A DNA stretch of 12,892 bases, taken from contig DATDJZ010000036.1 of NCBI GenBank assembly GCA_036520315.1, forward strand, positions 1-12,892. The letters are read 5' to 3'. Position numbers and translations under genes: made by a program. The DNA comes from DASUPK01 sp036520315. GTDB lineage: Bacteria; Actinomycetota; Thermoleophilia; Solirubrobacterales; 70-9. Below, piece after piece: positions 6,773 to 11,990 of this stretch (positions are counted from its first letter, which is position 1; every line of letters begins with the position of its first letter). A model generated the notes under the pieces. That model worked only from the letters and a program-made list of their open reading frames with translations. It was not told the DNA's origin and did no database searches.

Positions 6773-6777
6773 AGTCG

Positions 6778-6984
6778 ATGCAGATCAGCGCCAGGAACAA
6801 GCTTCCGGGCAAGGTCACGAGCGTCAACGCCGGTGAGGCGATTGCGAACGTGGAACTCGACGTCGGCGGCATGAGGTTGGTTGCATCGGTGACCGTGGAG
6901 GCGGTTCGGGAGCTCGGAGTGGAGCCGGGGAAGGACGTAACCGCCCTGATCAAGGCGAGCGACGTGATGCTGGGAGTCGAGTGA
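6778..6984 (+). CDS. mop: Free-standing Mop molybdate-binding protein (molbindin)
   Basis: A 68-residue single Mop/TOBE domain: ISARNKLPGKVTSVNAG at the start, then ANVELDVGGMRLVASVTVEAV and VTALIKASDVMLGVE. This is the full length of a molbindin, a small cytoplasmic protein that assembles into hexamers and stores or buffers molybdate. It resembles the Mop half of the divergent HTH-Mop protein (SARN-PG-VTSV and K-A-S-VM shared), so the two probably arose from a common Mop domain. It is preceded by AGGAGG and is the first gene of the right-hand plus-strand block; moeA follows directly, with the moeA ribosome site overlapping the mop stop. Confidence 0.93.
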   Translation: MQISARNKLPGKVTSVNAGEAIANVELDVGGMRLVASVTVEAVRELGVEPGKDVTALIKASDVMLGVE

Positions 6985-6986
6985 GG
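6981..6986 (+). promoter_or_regulatory. Ribosome binding site supporting the CTG start of moeA
   Basis: GTGAGG overlaps the mop TGA and lies five bases before CTG 6992. It is the only purine-rich run near the missing moeA N-terminus, and its overlap with the mop stop suggests coupled translation. Confidence 0.5.
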
Positions 6987-6991
6987 ACGTC

Positions 6992-8239
6992 CTGACCCCA
7001 GCGTCCGCGGATAAGCCGATCGAACTGGAGGATGCGAGGCGTCTGGTCCTGGAGCGGGTCAGCTCCCTGGACGCCGAGCTCGTCCCGTTGCGCGACGCTC
7101 TCGGCCGGATCCTCGCCGTCGACGTCACGAGCGCGGACCCCGTTCCCGGCTTCGACAACTCCTCGATGGATGGGTTCGCGGTGCGGGCCGAGGACACTCG
7201 CGGTGCCGGGTCCGCGGCGCCGGTGACACTCACCATCACCGACGAGTCCCGGGCTGGCCGGCCCGCGCGATCGGCCCTGCGGAGCGGAGAGGCGATCGGG
7301 ATCTCGACGGGAGCGGTGATCCCGGACGGAGCCGATTCGGTCGTCCGCGTGGAGGACACGAGCGTTGCCGACGGACGCGTCGAGGTCGGGGCCGAGGTGA
7401 AGCCGGGCAGCAACCTCCGGCACGCCGGAGACGACATCGAGCCGGGAGCAAAGGTGCTCAGTCGGGGCGCTCGCATAGGTGCGGCGGAGCTCGGGGTGCT
7501 CGCCTCCGTCGGCGTCGGGCAGGTCCCCTGCGCACGCCGCCCGCGCCTCGCGGTCCTGACGACGGGCGACGAGCTGCTGGAGCCGGAGGAGCCGCAGCGG
7601 CTCGGTGGCGTGCGCAACTCCAACGCCTACACGATCCCGGCGCTCGCGCTGAGCGCGGGGGCGGAGGTCGTGGGGATCGAAGCCGTCAGGGACGAACCGG
7701 AGTCGACCCGGGCGGCGATCGAGCGCATGCTAGGCGCCGAGATCGTCGTGATCTGCGGCGGCGTCTCGGTTGGCCAACACGACCACGTCAAGGGGGCGCT
7801 CGGCTCTCTCGGGGTGGACGAGGTGTTCTGGCGGGTCGCCCTGAAGCCCGGCAAGCCGACATGGTTCGGGATCGGCCCGTCCGGGACGCTCGTCTTCGGA
7901 CTGCCCGGGAACCCCGTCTCCGCGATGGTCACCTTCCTGCTCTTCGTCCGCCCGGCGATCGTCGCCATGACGGGCGCGCCGGACGCCGCCCAGCGGCTCC
8001 GGGCCGTCCTCGACCAGGAGCTGCCCAAGCCGCCCGGCCGGGCGCACGCGGTCCGCTGCCGCCTCGAGCTGCGTGACGACGGCTGGCACGCGCGGCCGAC
8101 CGGCGACCAGGACTCGCACGTGCTCACCTCGATGCTCGGTGCCGAGGCGCTCGCGATCGTGCCCGCCGACGCCGATCCGCCGGCGGTCGGAGAGCTCGTG
8201 GAGCTCGAGCTGCTGCCGGCTCTAGGATCGGCTCCATGA
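6992..8239 (+). CDS. moeA: Molybdopterin molybdenumtransferase MoeA, probably CTG start
   Basis: MoeA inserts molybdate into adenylylated molybdopterin made by MogA. Visible motifs: DNSSMDGFAV (residues 55-64), GEAIGISTGAVIPDGADSVV, GSNLRHAGDDI, TTGDEL (190-195), GGVSVGQHDHVK and FGLPGNPVSAMVTF, followed by the C-terminal beta domain. The start is unusual. The in-frame region between the stop at 6965-6967 and the TTG at 7088 has no ATG, GTG or TTG, yet it encodes the conserved MoeA N-terminal helix (IELEDARRLVLERVSSL before LRDALGRILA). TTG 7088 would cut that helix away. CTG 6992, with GTGAGG at 6981-6986 five bases before it, gives 415 residues, a normal MoeA length. I therefore annotate CTG 6992, with the precise start uncertain. 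Its stop overlaps the moaD-moaE start (ATGA at 8236-8239). Confidence 0.93.
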   Translation: MTPASADKPIELEDARRLVLERVSSLDAELVPLRDALGRILAVDVTSADPVPGFDNSSMDGFAVRAEDTRGAGSAAPVTLTITDESRAGRPARSALRSGEAIGISTGAVIPDGADSVVRVEDTSVADGRVEVGAEVKPGSNLRHAGDDIEPGAKVLSRGARIGAAELGVLASVGVGQVPCARRPRLAVLTTGDELLEPEEPQRLGGVRNSNAYTIPALALSAGAEVVGIEAVRDEPESTRAAIERMLGAEIVVICGGVSVGQHDHVKGALGSLGVDEVFWRVALKPGKPTWFGIGPSGTLVFGLPGNPVSAMVTFLLFVRPAIVAMTGAPDAAQRLRAVLDQELPKPPGRAHAVRCRLELRDDGWHARPTGDQDSHVLTSMLGAEALAIVPADADPPAVGELVELELLPALGSAP

Positions 8240-8937
8240 CGGTCACGGTGCGACTCTTCGCGATTCTGCGCGAGCGCGCCGGCAGAGACTCGATCGAGGT
8301 GGAGCTCGAGGAGGGCGCGACGGTCGCGGAGGCCCTGGATGAGCTCTCCTCGAGGCCGGAGCTGGGTGAGCTGTTGGGCCGGATGCCCGTGCGGATGGCG
8401 GTCAACCGGGACTACGCGGACCCCGATACCACGCTCTCGGCCGGCGACGAGTTGGCGCTGGTGCCGCCCGTGAGCGGCGGAGAGGACGAACGGGTGCAGG
8501 TCCGAGTCACCGACGGGCCGCTGTCGCTCGAGTCACTCGCCGGGCTCGTTTCCCGCCCCGAGGCCGGTGCGATCGTCACTTTCCAGGGCACCACGCGCGA
8601 CATCCCGCGACTGGAATACGAGGCGTACCGCGAGATGGCGGAGGAGCGAATCGCCGAGATCCTCCGCGAGTCTCTGGAGCGCCACGGCCTGGCCGCGGCG
8701 GCGGCCGAGCACCGGACCGGCTCGGTCCCGCTGGGCGAGTCGAGCGTGATCGTCTCGGTATCGGCACCTCACCGCGAGCAGGCCTTCTCGGGAGCCCGCG
8801 AGGTGATCGACCGGATCAAGGCCGAGGCTCCGATCTGGAAGAGGGAGGTCGAGGTGACCGGGACCGGCGAGGAGCAGCGCTGGGTGGAGGGCGCGGTACC
8901 GCCCACGCGCGTGGGCGAGGGTGGCACACGGGCTTGA
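8236..8937 (+). CDS. moaX: MoaD-MoaE fusion, molybdopterin synthase (MoaX type)
   Basis: A 233-residue fusion of both molybdopterin synthase subunits. Residues 1-82 are a ubiquitin-like MoaD (VTVRLFAILRERAG, VNRDYADPDTTLSAGDELALVPPVSGG) ending in the sulfur-carrier Gly-Gly at 81-82. Residues about 86-215 are MoaE (GAIVTFQGTTRD, LEYEAYREMAEERI, HRTGSVPLGESSV, HREQAFSGAREVID, IKAEAPIWKREV), with the likely catalytic lysines K195 and K202. The loop between TTRD and LEYEAY is short compared with E. coli MoaE. MoaD normally needs a free C-terminal Gly to carry sulfur, so this protein must be cut after GG or work fused; the M. tuberculosis MoaX fusion is reported to be processed there. AGGA at 8224-8227 precedes the ATG. 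It makes molybdopterin from cPMP. Confidence 0.93.
   Translation: MTVTVRLFAILRERAGRDSIEVELEEGATVAEALDELSSRPELGELLGRMPVRMAVNRDYADPDTTLSAGDELALVPPVSGGEDERVQVRVTDGPLSLESLAGLVSRPEAGAIVTFQGTTRDIPRLEYEAYREMAEERIAEILRESLERHGLAAAAAEHRTGSVPLGESSVIVSVSAPHREQAFSGAREVIDRIKAEAPIWKREVEVTGTGEEQRWVEGAVPPTRVGEGGTRA
8901..8916. repeat. Perfect 16-base palindrome at the end of moaX
   Basis: GCCCACGCGCGTGGGC is a perfect palindrome inside the last codons of the MoaD-MoaE gene. In RNA it could fold as a six-base-pair stem with a GCGC loop, one base before the moaC ribosome binding site GAGGGTGG (8917-8924). It could tune moaC translation or be a chance product of GC-rich codons. Confidence 0.4.
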
Positions 8938-9440
8938 CCGAGCTCCCGCATCTCGACGACGAGGGGGCTGCCCGGATGGTCGACGTTGGGGATAAGGAGC
9001 GAACGGAGCGCCGTGCCCGCGCTCAGGCCGTCCTGCGGATGTCGCCCGAGACCGCCGGGGCCGTGGCGCGGGGAGACTCGCGGAAGGGCGATGTCGCCGG
9101 CACCGCGCGGCTGGCCGGCATCCAGGCGGCTAAGCGCACCGATGAGCTGATTCCCCTGGCGCATCCCCTGGCGCTCACCTACGTCGGCGTGGACGTGCGC
9201 GTCGACGAGCCAGCGGGTTGCGTCGTCTTGACTTCGGAGGCCCGGACGGTGGGCCAAACCGGCGTCGAGATGGAGGCGATGACCGCCGCCGCGGTGGCGG
9301 CCCTGACCGTGTACGACATGGTCAAGGGAATCGAGCGCGGAGTCACCGTCGAGCGCGTCGCGCTGCTCGAGAAGTCCGGCGGGCGAAGCGGCGAGTGGCG
9401 CAGCGACGCCCCCGGCGAAGGCGATGCGGAACGAGGATGA
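8934..9440 (+). CDS. moaC: Cyclic pyranopterin monophosphate synthase MoaC, TTG start
   Basis: A 168-residue MoaC, which completes cPMP formation from the MoaA product. E. coli-numbered active-site residues fall in register: R26, K51 (RKGDV), K67, H77 in IPLAHPL, E112 and E114 (QTGVEMEAM), D128 and K131 (YDMVKG). The common Cys before the catalytic His (PLCHPL) is Ala here (A76). The protein ends with LLEKSGGRSGEWRS plus a short acidic tail. The start is TTG 8934, overlapping the upstream stop as TTGA; GAGGGTGG at 8917-8924 supports it, and the next in-frame ATG would remove the conserved LPHLDDEG start. Its stop overlaps the mogA ATG (ATGA), continuing the coupled chain. Confidence 0.96.
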   Translation: MTELPHLDDEGAARMVDVGDKERTERRARAQAVLRMSPETAGAVARGDSRKGDVAGTARLAGIQAAKRTDELIPLAHPLALTYVGVDVRVDEPAGCVVLTSEARTVGQTGVEMEAMTAAAVAALTVYDMVKGIERGVTVERVALLEKSGGRSGEWRSDAPGEGDAERG

Positions 9441-9922
9441 AAGTGCGGGCCGCGATCCTCACGATCTCGACCTCGAGAGCGGCGGGCGAGGGGGGCGATG
9501 AGAGCGGCGACGGGCTCGTCAGGTTCGCCGGCTCATTGGGTGCGGAGATCGCGGGCCGGGAAGTGATCCCTGACGACCGCGAGCTGATCTCCGCCCGCCT
9601 GGTCCACTGGAGCGATGTGGAGGGGTGCGATCTGGTCCTCACCACCGGGGGCACCGGCTTCGGCCCCGGCGACCTGACGCCGGAGGCCACCCGCACGGTG
9701 ATCGAGCGCGAGGCTCCCGGCATCCCGGAGGCGATGCGGGCGGCATCCCGCCCGCACACCCGCCACTGGATGCTCTCCCGCGGCGTGGCCGGCATCCGCG
9801 GCAGCACCCTGATCGTCAACTTCCCGGGCAGCCCGAAGAGCATCGACGAGGCCGGGGAAGCGATCGCGGCGGCGCTGCCGCACGCCCTCGAGCTGGTCAC
9901 CGGGAAGCACAGCGCTCACTGA
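9437..9922 (+). CDS. mogA: Molybdopterin adenylyltransferase MogA/MoaB
   Basis: A 161-residue MogA/MoaB-family protein that activates molybdopterin with ATP before MoeA inserts molybdenum. Signatures: AAILTISTSRAAGEGGDESG near the start, VIPDDRELI, LVLTTGGTGFGPGDLTPEAT (TTGGTG at 69-74, Asp79), and VNFPGSPKSIDEA near the C-terminus. The open frame continues upstream to 9218, but that part only overlays moaC; ATG 9437 overlaps the moaC stop as ATGA and begins directly at the first beta strand. MogA and MoaB cannot be separated by length alone; the complete Moco set beside moeA suggests the biosynthetic role. It is the last gene of the molybdenum locus; no clear terminator hairpin follows in the next 91 bases. 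Confidence 0.94.
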   Translation: MKVRAAILTISTSRAAGEGGDESGDGLVRFAGSLGAEIAGREVIPDDRELISARLVHWSDVEGCDLVLTTGGTGFGPGDLTPEATRTVIEREAPGIPEAMRAASRPHTRHWMLSRGVAGIRGSTLIVNFPGSPKSIDEAGEAIAAALPHALELVTGKHSAH

Positions 9923-9955
9923 GTCCGGAAGGTCGTCTCGTTCAAGCGCACAGCA

Positions 9956-9961
9956 TTGACT
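9956..9961 (+). promoter_or_regulatory. Possible -35 box for the lipoprotein gene
   Basis: TTGACT (five of six bases of TTGACA) lies 52 bases before the lipoprotein ATG in the 91-base gap after mogA. I see no convincing -10 hexamer at 16-18 bases, so the promoter is only suggested. Confidence 0.25.
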
Positions 9962-10013
9962 GAACAGGCCGGTTGCGGGAAGCTCGCAGTTCACAAGCAG
10001 AAGGGAGCGAGCC

Positions 10014-10565
10014 ATGACTCGGAATAAGGCCGTTCGACTCTTCGCCGCTGGGACTTCTCTTTCCCTGATCGCCCTGTTGGCCGCCAGTTGCGGCGGCGAT
10101 GACAACGGTGACGGCACGACCGCCGCGAGCGCACCCGCCAACACCGGTTCCGGTCAGGCTGCCGCGATCAGTGCCCATAGCGAGGGCAACCTCGGCACGA
10201 TCCTGGTCGACTCGCAGGGTCTCACCGTCTACCTGTTCGAGAAGGACTCCGGCACCAAGAGCTCCTGCTTCGGCGGCTGCGCCGCGGCCTGGCCTCCCGT
10301 CCGCGCGAGTGGCAAGCCGACGGCCGGCAGCGGGTTGGACGCTTCGCTTCTCGGCACCACGCCTCGGTCGGACGGACAGGCACAGATCACCTACAACGGT
10401 CACCCCCTCTACAACTTCGCGGGCGACCAGAGCGCCGGCGAGACCAACGGACAGGGCCTCACCGAATTCGGCGGAAGCTGGTTCGCGTTGAGCACTGATG
10501 GGAACCCGGTGACGACGCAGTCGTCGAACACCTCGTCGACGGGCGGTGGGGTTCCCGGCTACTAG
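10014..10565 (+). CDS. Secreted lipoprotein with Yx(F/W)xxD repeats (COG4315/Lipoprotein_15 type)
   Basis: A 183-residue lipoprotein. The signal has a basic N-terminus, hydrophobic LIALLAAS and a lipidation cysteine C26 (AASC), followed by a Gly/Asp/Thr-rich linker (27-50). The body has two repeats: GNLGTILVDSQGLTVYLFEKD (YLFEKD at 73-78) followed by CFGGCAAAWPPV (C85, C89, W93), and ITYNGHPLYNFAGDQ (YNFAGD at 133-138), then FGGSWFALSTDG. This is the COG4315 family of actinobacterial surface lipoproteins; the function is not established. The C-terminus is a low-complexity Ser/Thr/Asn and Gly tail. AGGGAG at 10002-10007 precedes the ATG by six bases. The gene stands alone between the Mo locus and a strong hairpin and looks like an independent unit. 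Confidence 0.9.
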   Translation: MTRNKAVRLFAAGTSLSLIALLAASCGGDDNGDGTTAASAPANTGSGQAAAISAHSEGNLGTILVDSQGLTVYLFEKDSGTKSSCFGGCAAAWPPVRASGKPTAGSGLDASLLGTTPRSDGQAQITYNGHPLYNFAGDQSAGETNGQGLTEFGGSWFALSTDGNPVTTQSSNTSSTGGGVPGY

Positions 10566-10584
10566 TCCTTGACAAGAGCGCTTT

Positions 10585-10618
10585 CCCGGCTCGAGCTGCT
10601 TCGGCGGTTCGAGCCGGG
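10585..10618 (+). terminator. Long UUCG-capped hairpin after the lipoprotein gene
   Basis: CCCGGCTCGA (10585-10594) pairs with TCGAGCCGGG (10609-10618); the inner bases continue with G-T, C-G, T-G, G-C and C-G pairs up to a TTCG tetraloop at 10600-10603, for about 15 pairs in all. It starts 20 bases after the lipoprotein stop. No T-run follows, which is usual for terminators in high-GC actinobacteria. Confidence 0.75.
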
Positions 10619-10631
10619 TCCTTCGGGCCAG

Positions 10632-10637
10632 TAGGTT
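10632..10637 (+). promoter_or_regulatory. Possible -10 box for the DUF5996 gene
   Basis: TAGGTT fits the TANNNT pattern and ends six bases before the ATG at 10644, with no Shine-Dalgarno-like run between. This would suit a leaderless transcript beginning at or next to the start codon. No good -35 box is seen because the terminator stem occupies that position. Confidence 0.3.
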
Positions 10638-10643
10638 CTAGGC

Positions 10644-11564
10644 ATGTCGTCCGCCTGGCCCGCTCTGTCCTACGAGGCCTGGAGCGAGACCTGCGACACG
10701 CTCCATGCCCACACCCAGGTTCTCGGCAAGCTGGCGGTCGAGCTGGCGCCGCCCGAGCCCCAGCTGCAGCACGCCGCGCTTCGCCTCACTCCACGCGGGT
10801 GGGAGACCAACGTCCTCCCCGCGCCGAACGGATCCGGCGCGGTCGTCGCCGGCCTGGACCTCCGCACCCACGAGGCGTTCTTGGAGCACACCGATGGACA
10901 CGAGATCCGCATCTCGCTGACACCGAACCGGCCGGTCGCCGAGGTGACCCGCGAGGTCCTGGAGGCCGTGAGCCGCCTGGCCGGCGAGGTCGAGATCAAC
11001 CCCAAACCACAGGAGGTGCCGTGGACCTCGCCACTGGACGAGGATCGCGAGCACGCGACCTATGACCCCGACCGGGTGACGACCTACTTCACGGCGGCGA
11101 CCCAGGCGGCGCTGGCGCTCGCGGAGTTCCGGGCTCCGTTCCGGGGCCGGGTGACACCGGTGAACGCGTGGTGGGGGACGTTCGATATGGCGGTCAACCT
11201 CTTCAACGGCAAGCCGGCGGACCCGCCGGGGGACGATTTCATCATGCGAAACGGGGGAGACGCGGAGCAGATCTCAATCGGCTGGTGGCCCGGTGACAGC
11301 AACCACGGCGGGGCGGCGTTCTTCGCTTTCGCGCACCCCGCGCCGCCTGACTTCTCCCAGGCGGACCTCGATCCCGAGGCAGCGCGCTGGGACTCCGACC
11401 TGGGTGAGTTCGTCCTCGATTGGGAGGACATCCGCTCGTCGGAGGACCCGCACGCGCTGGCGCTCGACTTCGCTCGCTCGGCCTACGGCCACGCCTGCGA
11501 GGTCTGCGCCTGGGACCCCGTGCTGGCGGGCAGCGGTGAGGGCCGTCCGCCGCCGATTCATTGA
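10644..11564 (+). CDS. DUF5996 family protein, function unknown
   Basis: A 306-residue cytoplasmic protein without signal peptide or membrane segments. The beginning, WPALSYEAWSETCDTLHAHTQVLGKLAVEL, matches the DUF5996 family opening (a W-x-T-x-TLH-x-x-Q-x-x-GK pattern). Later segments RLTPRGWETNVLP, GLDLRTHEAFLEHTDG, VTPVNAWWGTFDMAVNLFNG, ISIGWWPGD and AFFAFAHPAPP also fit it. Family members are widespread in soil bacteria, but no activity is established that I know of. The ATG at 10644 is chosen because it immediately precedes the conserved WPAL start. It lies between a terminator-like hairpin and an ECF-type promoter, so it appears to be a single-gene unit. Confidence 0.85.
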   Translation: MSSAWPALSYEAWSETCDTLHAHTQVLGKLAVELAPPEPQLQHAALRLTPRGWETNVLPAPNGSGAVVAGLDLRTHEAFLEHTDGHEIRISLTPNRPVAEVTREVLEAVSRLAGEVEINPKPQEVPWTSPLDEDREHATYDPDRVTTYFTAATQAALALAEFRAPFRGRVTPVNAWWGTFDMAVNLFNGKPADPPGDDFIMRNGGDAEQISIGWWPGDSNHGGAAFFAFAHPAPPDFSQADLDPEAARWDSDLGEFVLDWEDIRSSEDPHALALDFARSAYGHACEVCAWDPVLAGSGEGRPPPIH

Positions 11565-11570
11565 GGTCGG

Positions 11571-11597
11571 TGTCCATTTCGGGGTCTTCAGTTCGTC
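11571..11597 (+). promoter_or_regulatory. Candidate ECF sigma promoter of the YciI/DGPF gene
   Basis: TGTCCA (11571-11576) and CGTC (11594-11597) are separated by 17 bases and lie 34 bases before the YciI start. This resembles the TGTC-type -35 and CGTC/CGAC-type -10 elements known for ECF41/ECF42 sigma factors. The ECF42-like sigma gene downstream is the natural candidate to recognise it, giving autoregulation. Confidence 0.5.
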
Positions 11598-11617
11598 TCA
11601 GGGGCGAACATCCACTC

Positions 11618-11624
11618 AAGGAGG
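11618..11624 (+). promoter_or_regulatory. Strong ribosome binding site of the YciI/DGPF gene
   Basis: AAGGAGG lies seven bases before ATG 11632, a near-perfect Shine-Dalgarno match that fixes this start over the long upstream in-frame extension. Confidence 0.8.
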
Positions 11625-11631
11625 AACTCAG

Positions 11632-11988
11632 ATGAAGTACATGCTGCTGATCCATCAAGGCGACACGCCGGTGCCCGGGACGCCCGAGTGGGACCGCCTC
11701 TCCGAGGACGAGCTGAAGCGGATCCCCGCCGACTACCAGGCGGTGAACTCGACCCCCGGGGTGACGCCGGGTTCCTGGATGGAGCCGCCCGAGCTGGCGA
11801 CCACGGTTCGCGCCGACGGCGAAAAGACGCTGACGACCGACGGCCCGTTCGTCTCCGTCAAGGAGGCACTCGGTGGGTACCTGTTCTACGAGGCGGACGA
11901 CCTCGACGCCGCGATTGAGCTCGCCTCGAAGATCCCAGCGGCCCGCATGGGTGGTGCCATCGAGATCCGGCCGCTGAAGGAGTCGTAG
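11632..11988 (+). CDS. YciI family protein with DGPF motif
   Basis: A 118-residue YCII-related protein: MKYMLLIHQGD at the start, TTDGPFVSVKEALGGYLFYEADDLDAAIELASKIP in the middle (DGPF at 70-73), and GGAIEIRPLKES at the end. The fold is a ferredoxin-like alpha/beta barrel; the biochemical role of this DGPF branch is unknown. Proteins of this type are the characteristic partners and transcriptional targets of ECF42 sigma factors, and one follows directly. The ATG at 11632 is chosen because of the AAGGAGG site; the in-frame extension back to 11293 lies over DUF5996. Its last codons contain AAGGAG, which can serve as the ribosome binding site of the sigma gene. Confidence 0.93.
   Translation: MKYMLLIHQGDTPVPGTPEWDRLSEDELKRIPADYQAVNSTPGVTPGSWMEPPELATTVRADGEKTLTTDGPFVSVKEALGGYLFYEADDLDAAIELASKIPAARMGGAIEIRPLKES
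11977..11982 (+). promoter_or_regulatory. Ribosome binding site of the sigma gene inside the YciI C-terminus
   Basis: AAGGAG encodes the Lys-Glu near the YciI end and lies eight bases before ATC 11991. No ATG, GTG or TTG follows at a usable distance in the sigma frame, so this site points to ATC as the start. Confidence 0.5.
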
Positions 11989-11990
11989 CG

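Noticed and set aside
6682..7623. A 313-codon open frame on the minus strand opposite mop and moeA
   Set aside because: It would also erase the divergent control region; the translation is Ser/Arg/Pro-rich with no motifs.
9533..10144. A 203-codon open frame on the minus strand across the mogA-lipoprotein gap
   Set aside because: It overlays mogA and the lipoprotein gene, both supported by motifs and ribosome sites.
10569..10574. A perfect TTGACA just after the lipoprotein stop, as a -35 box for the DUF5996 gene
   Set aside because: A -10 box at normal spacing would fall inside the long terminator stem and no TANNNT hexamer is present there; the gene start is 75 bases away.
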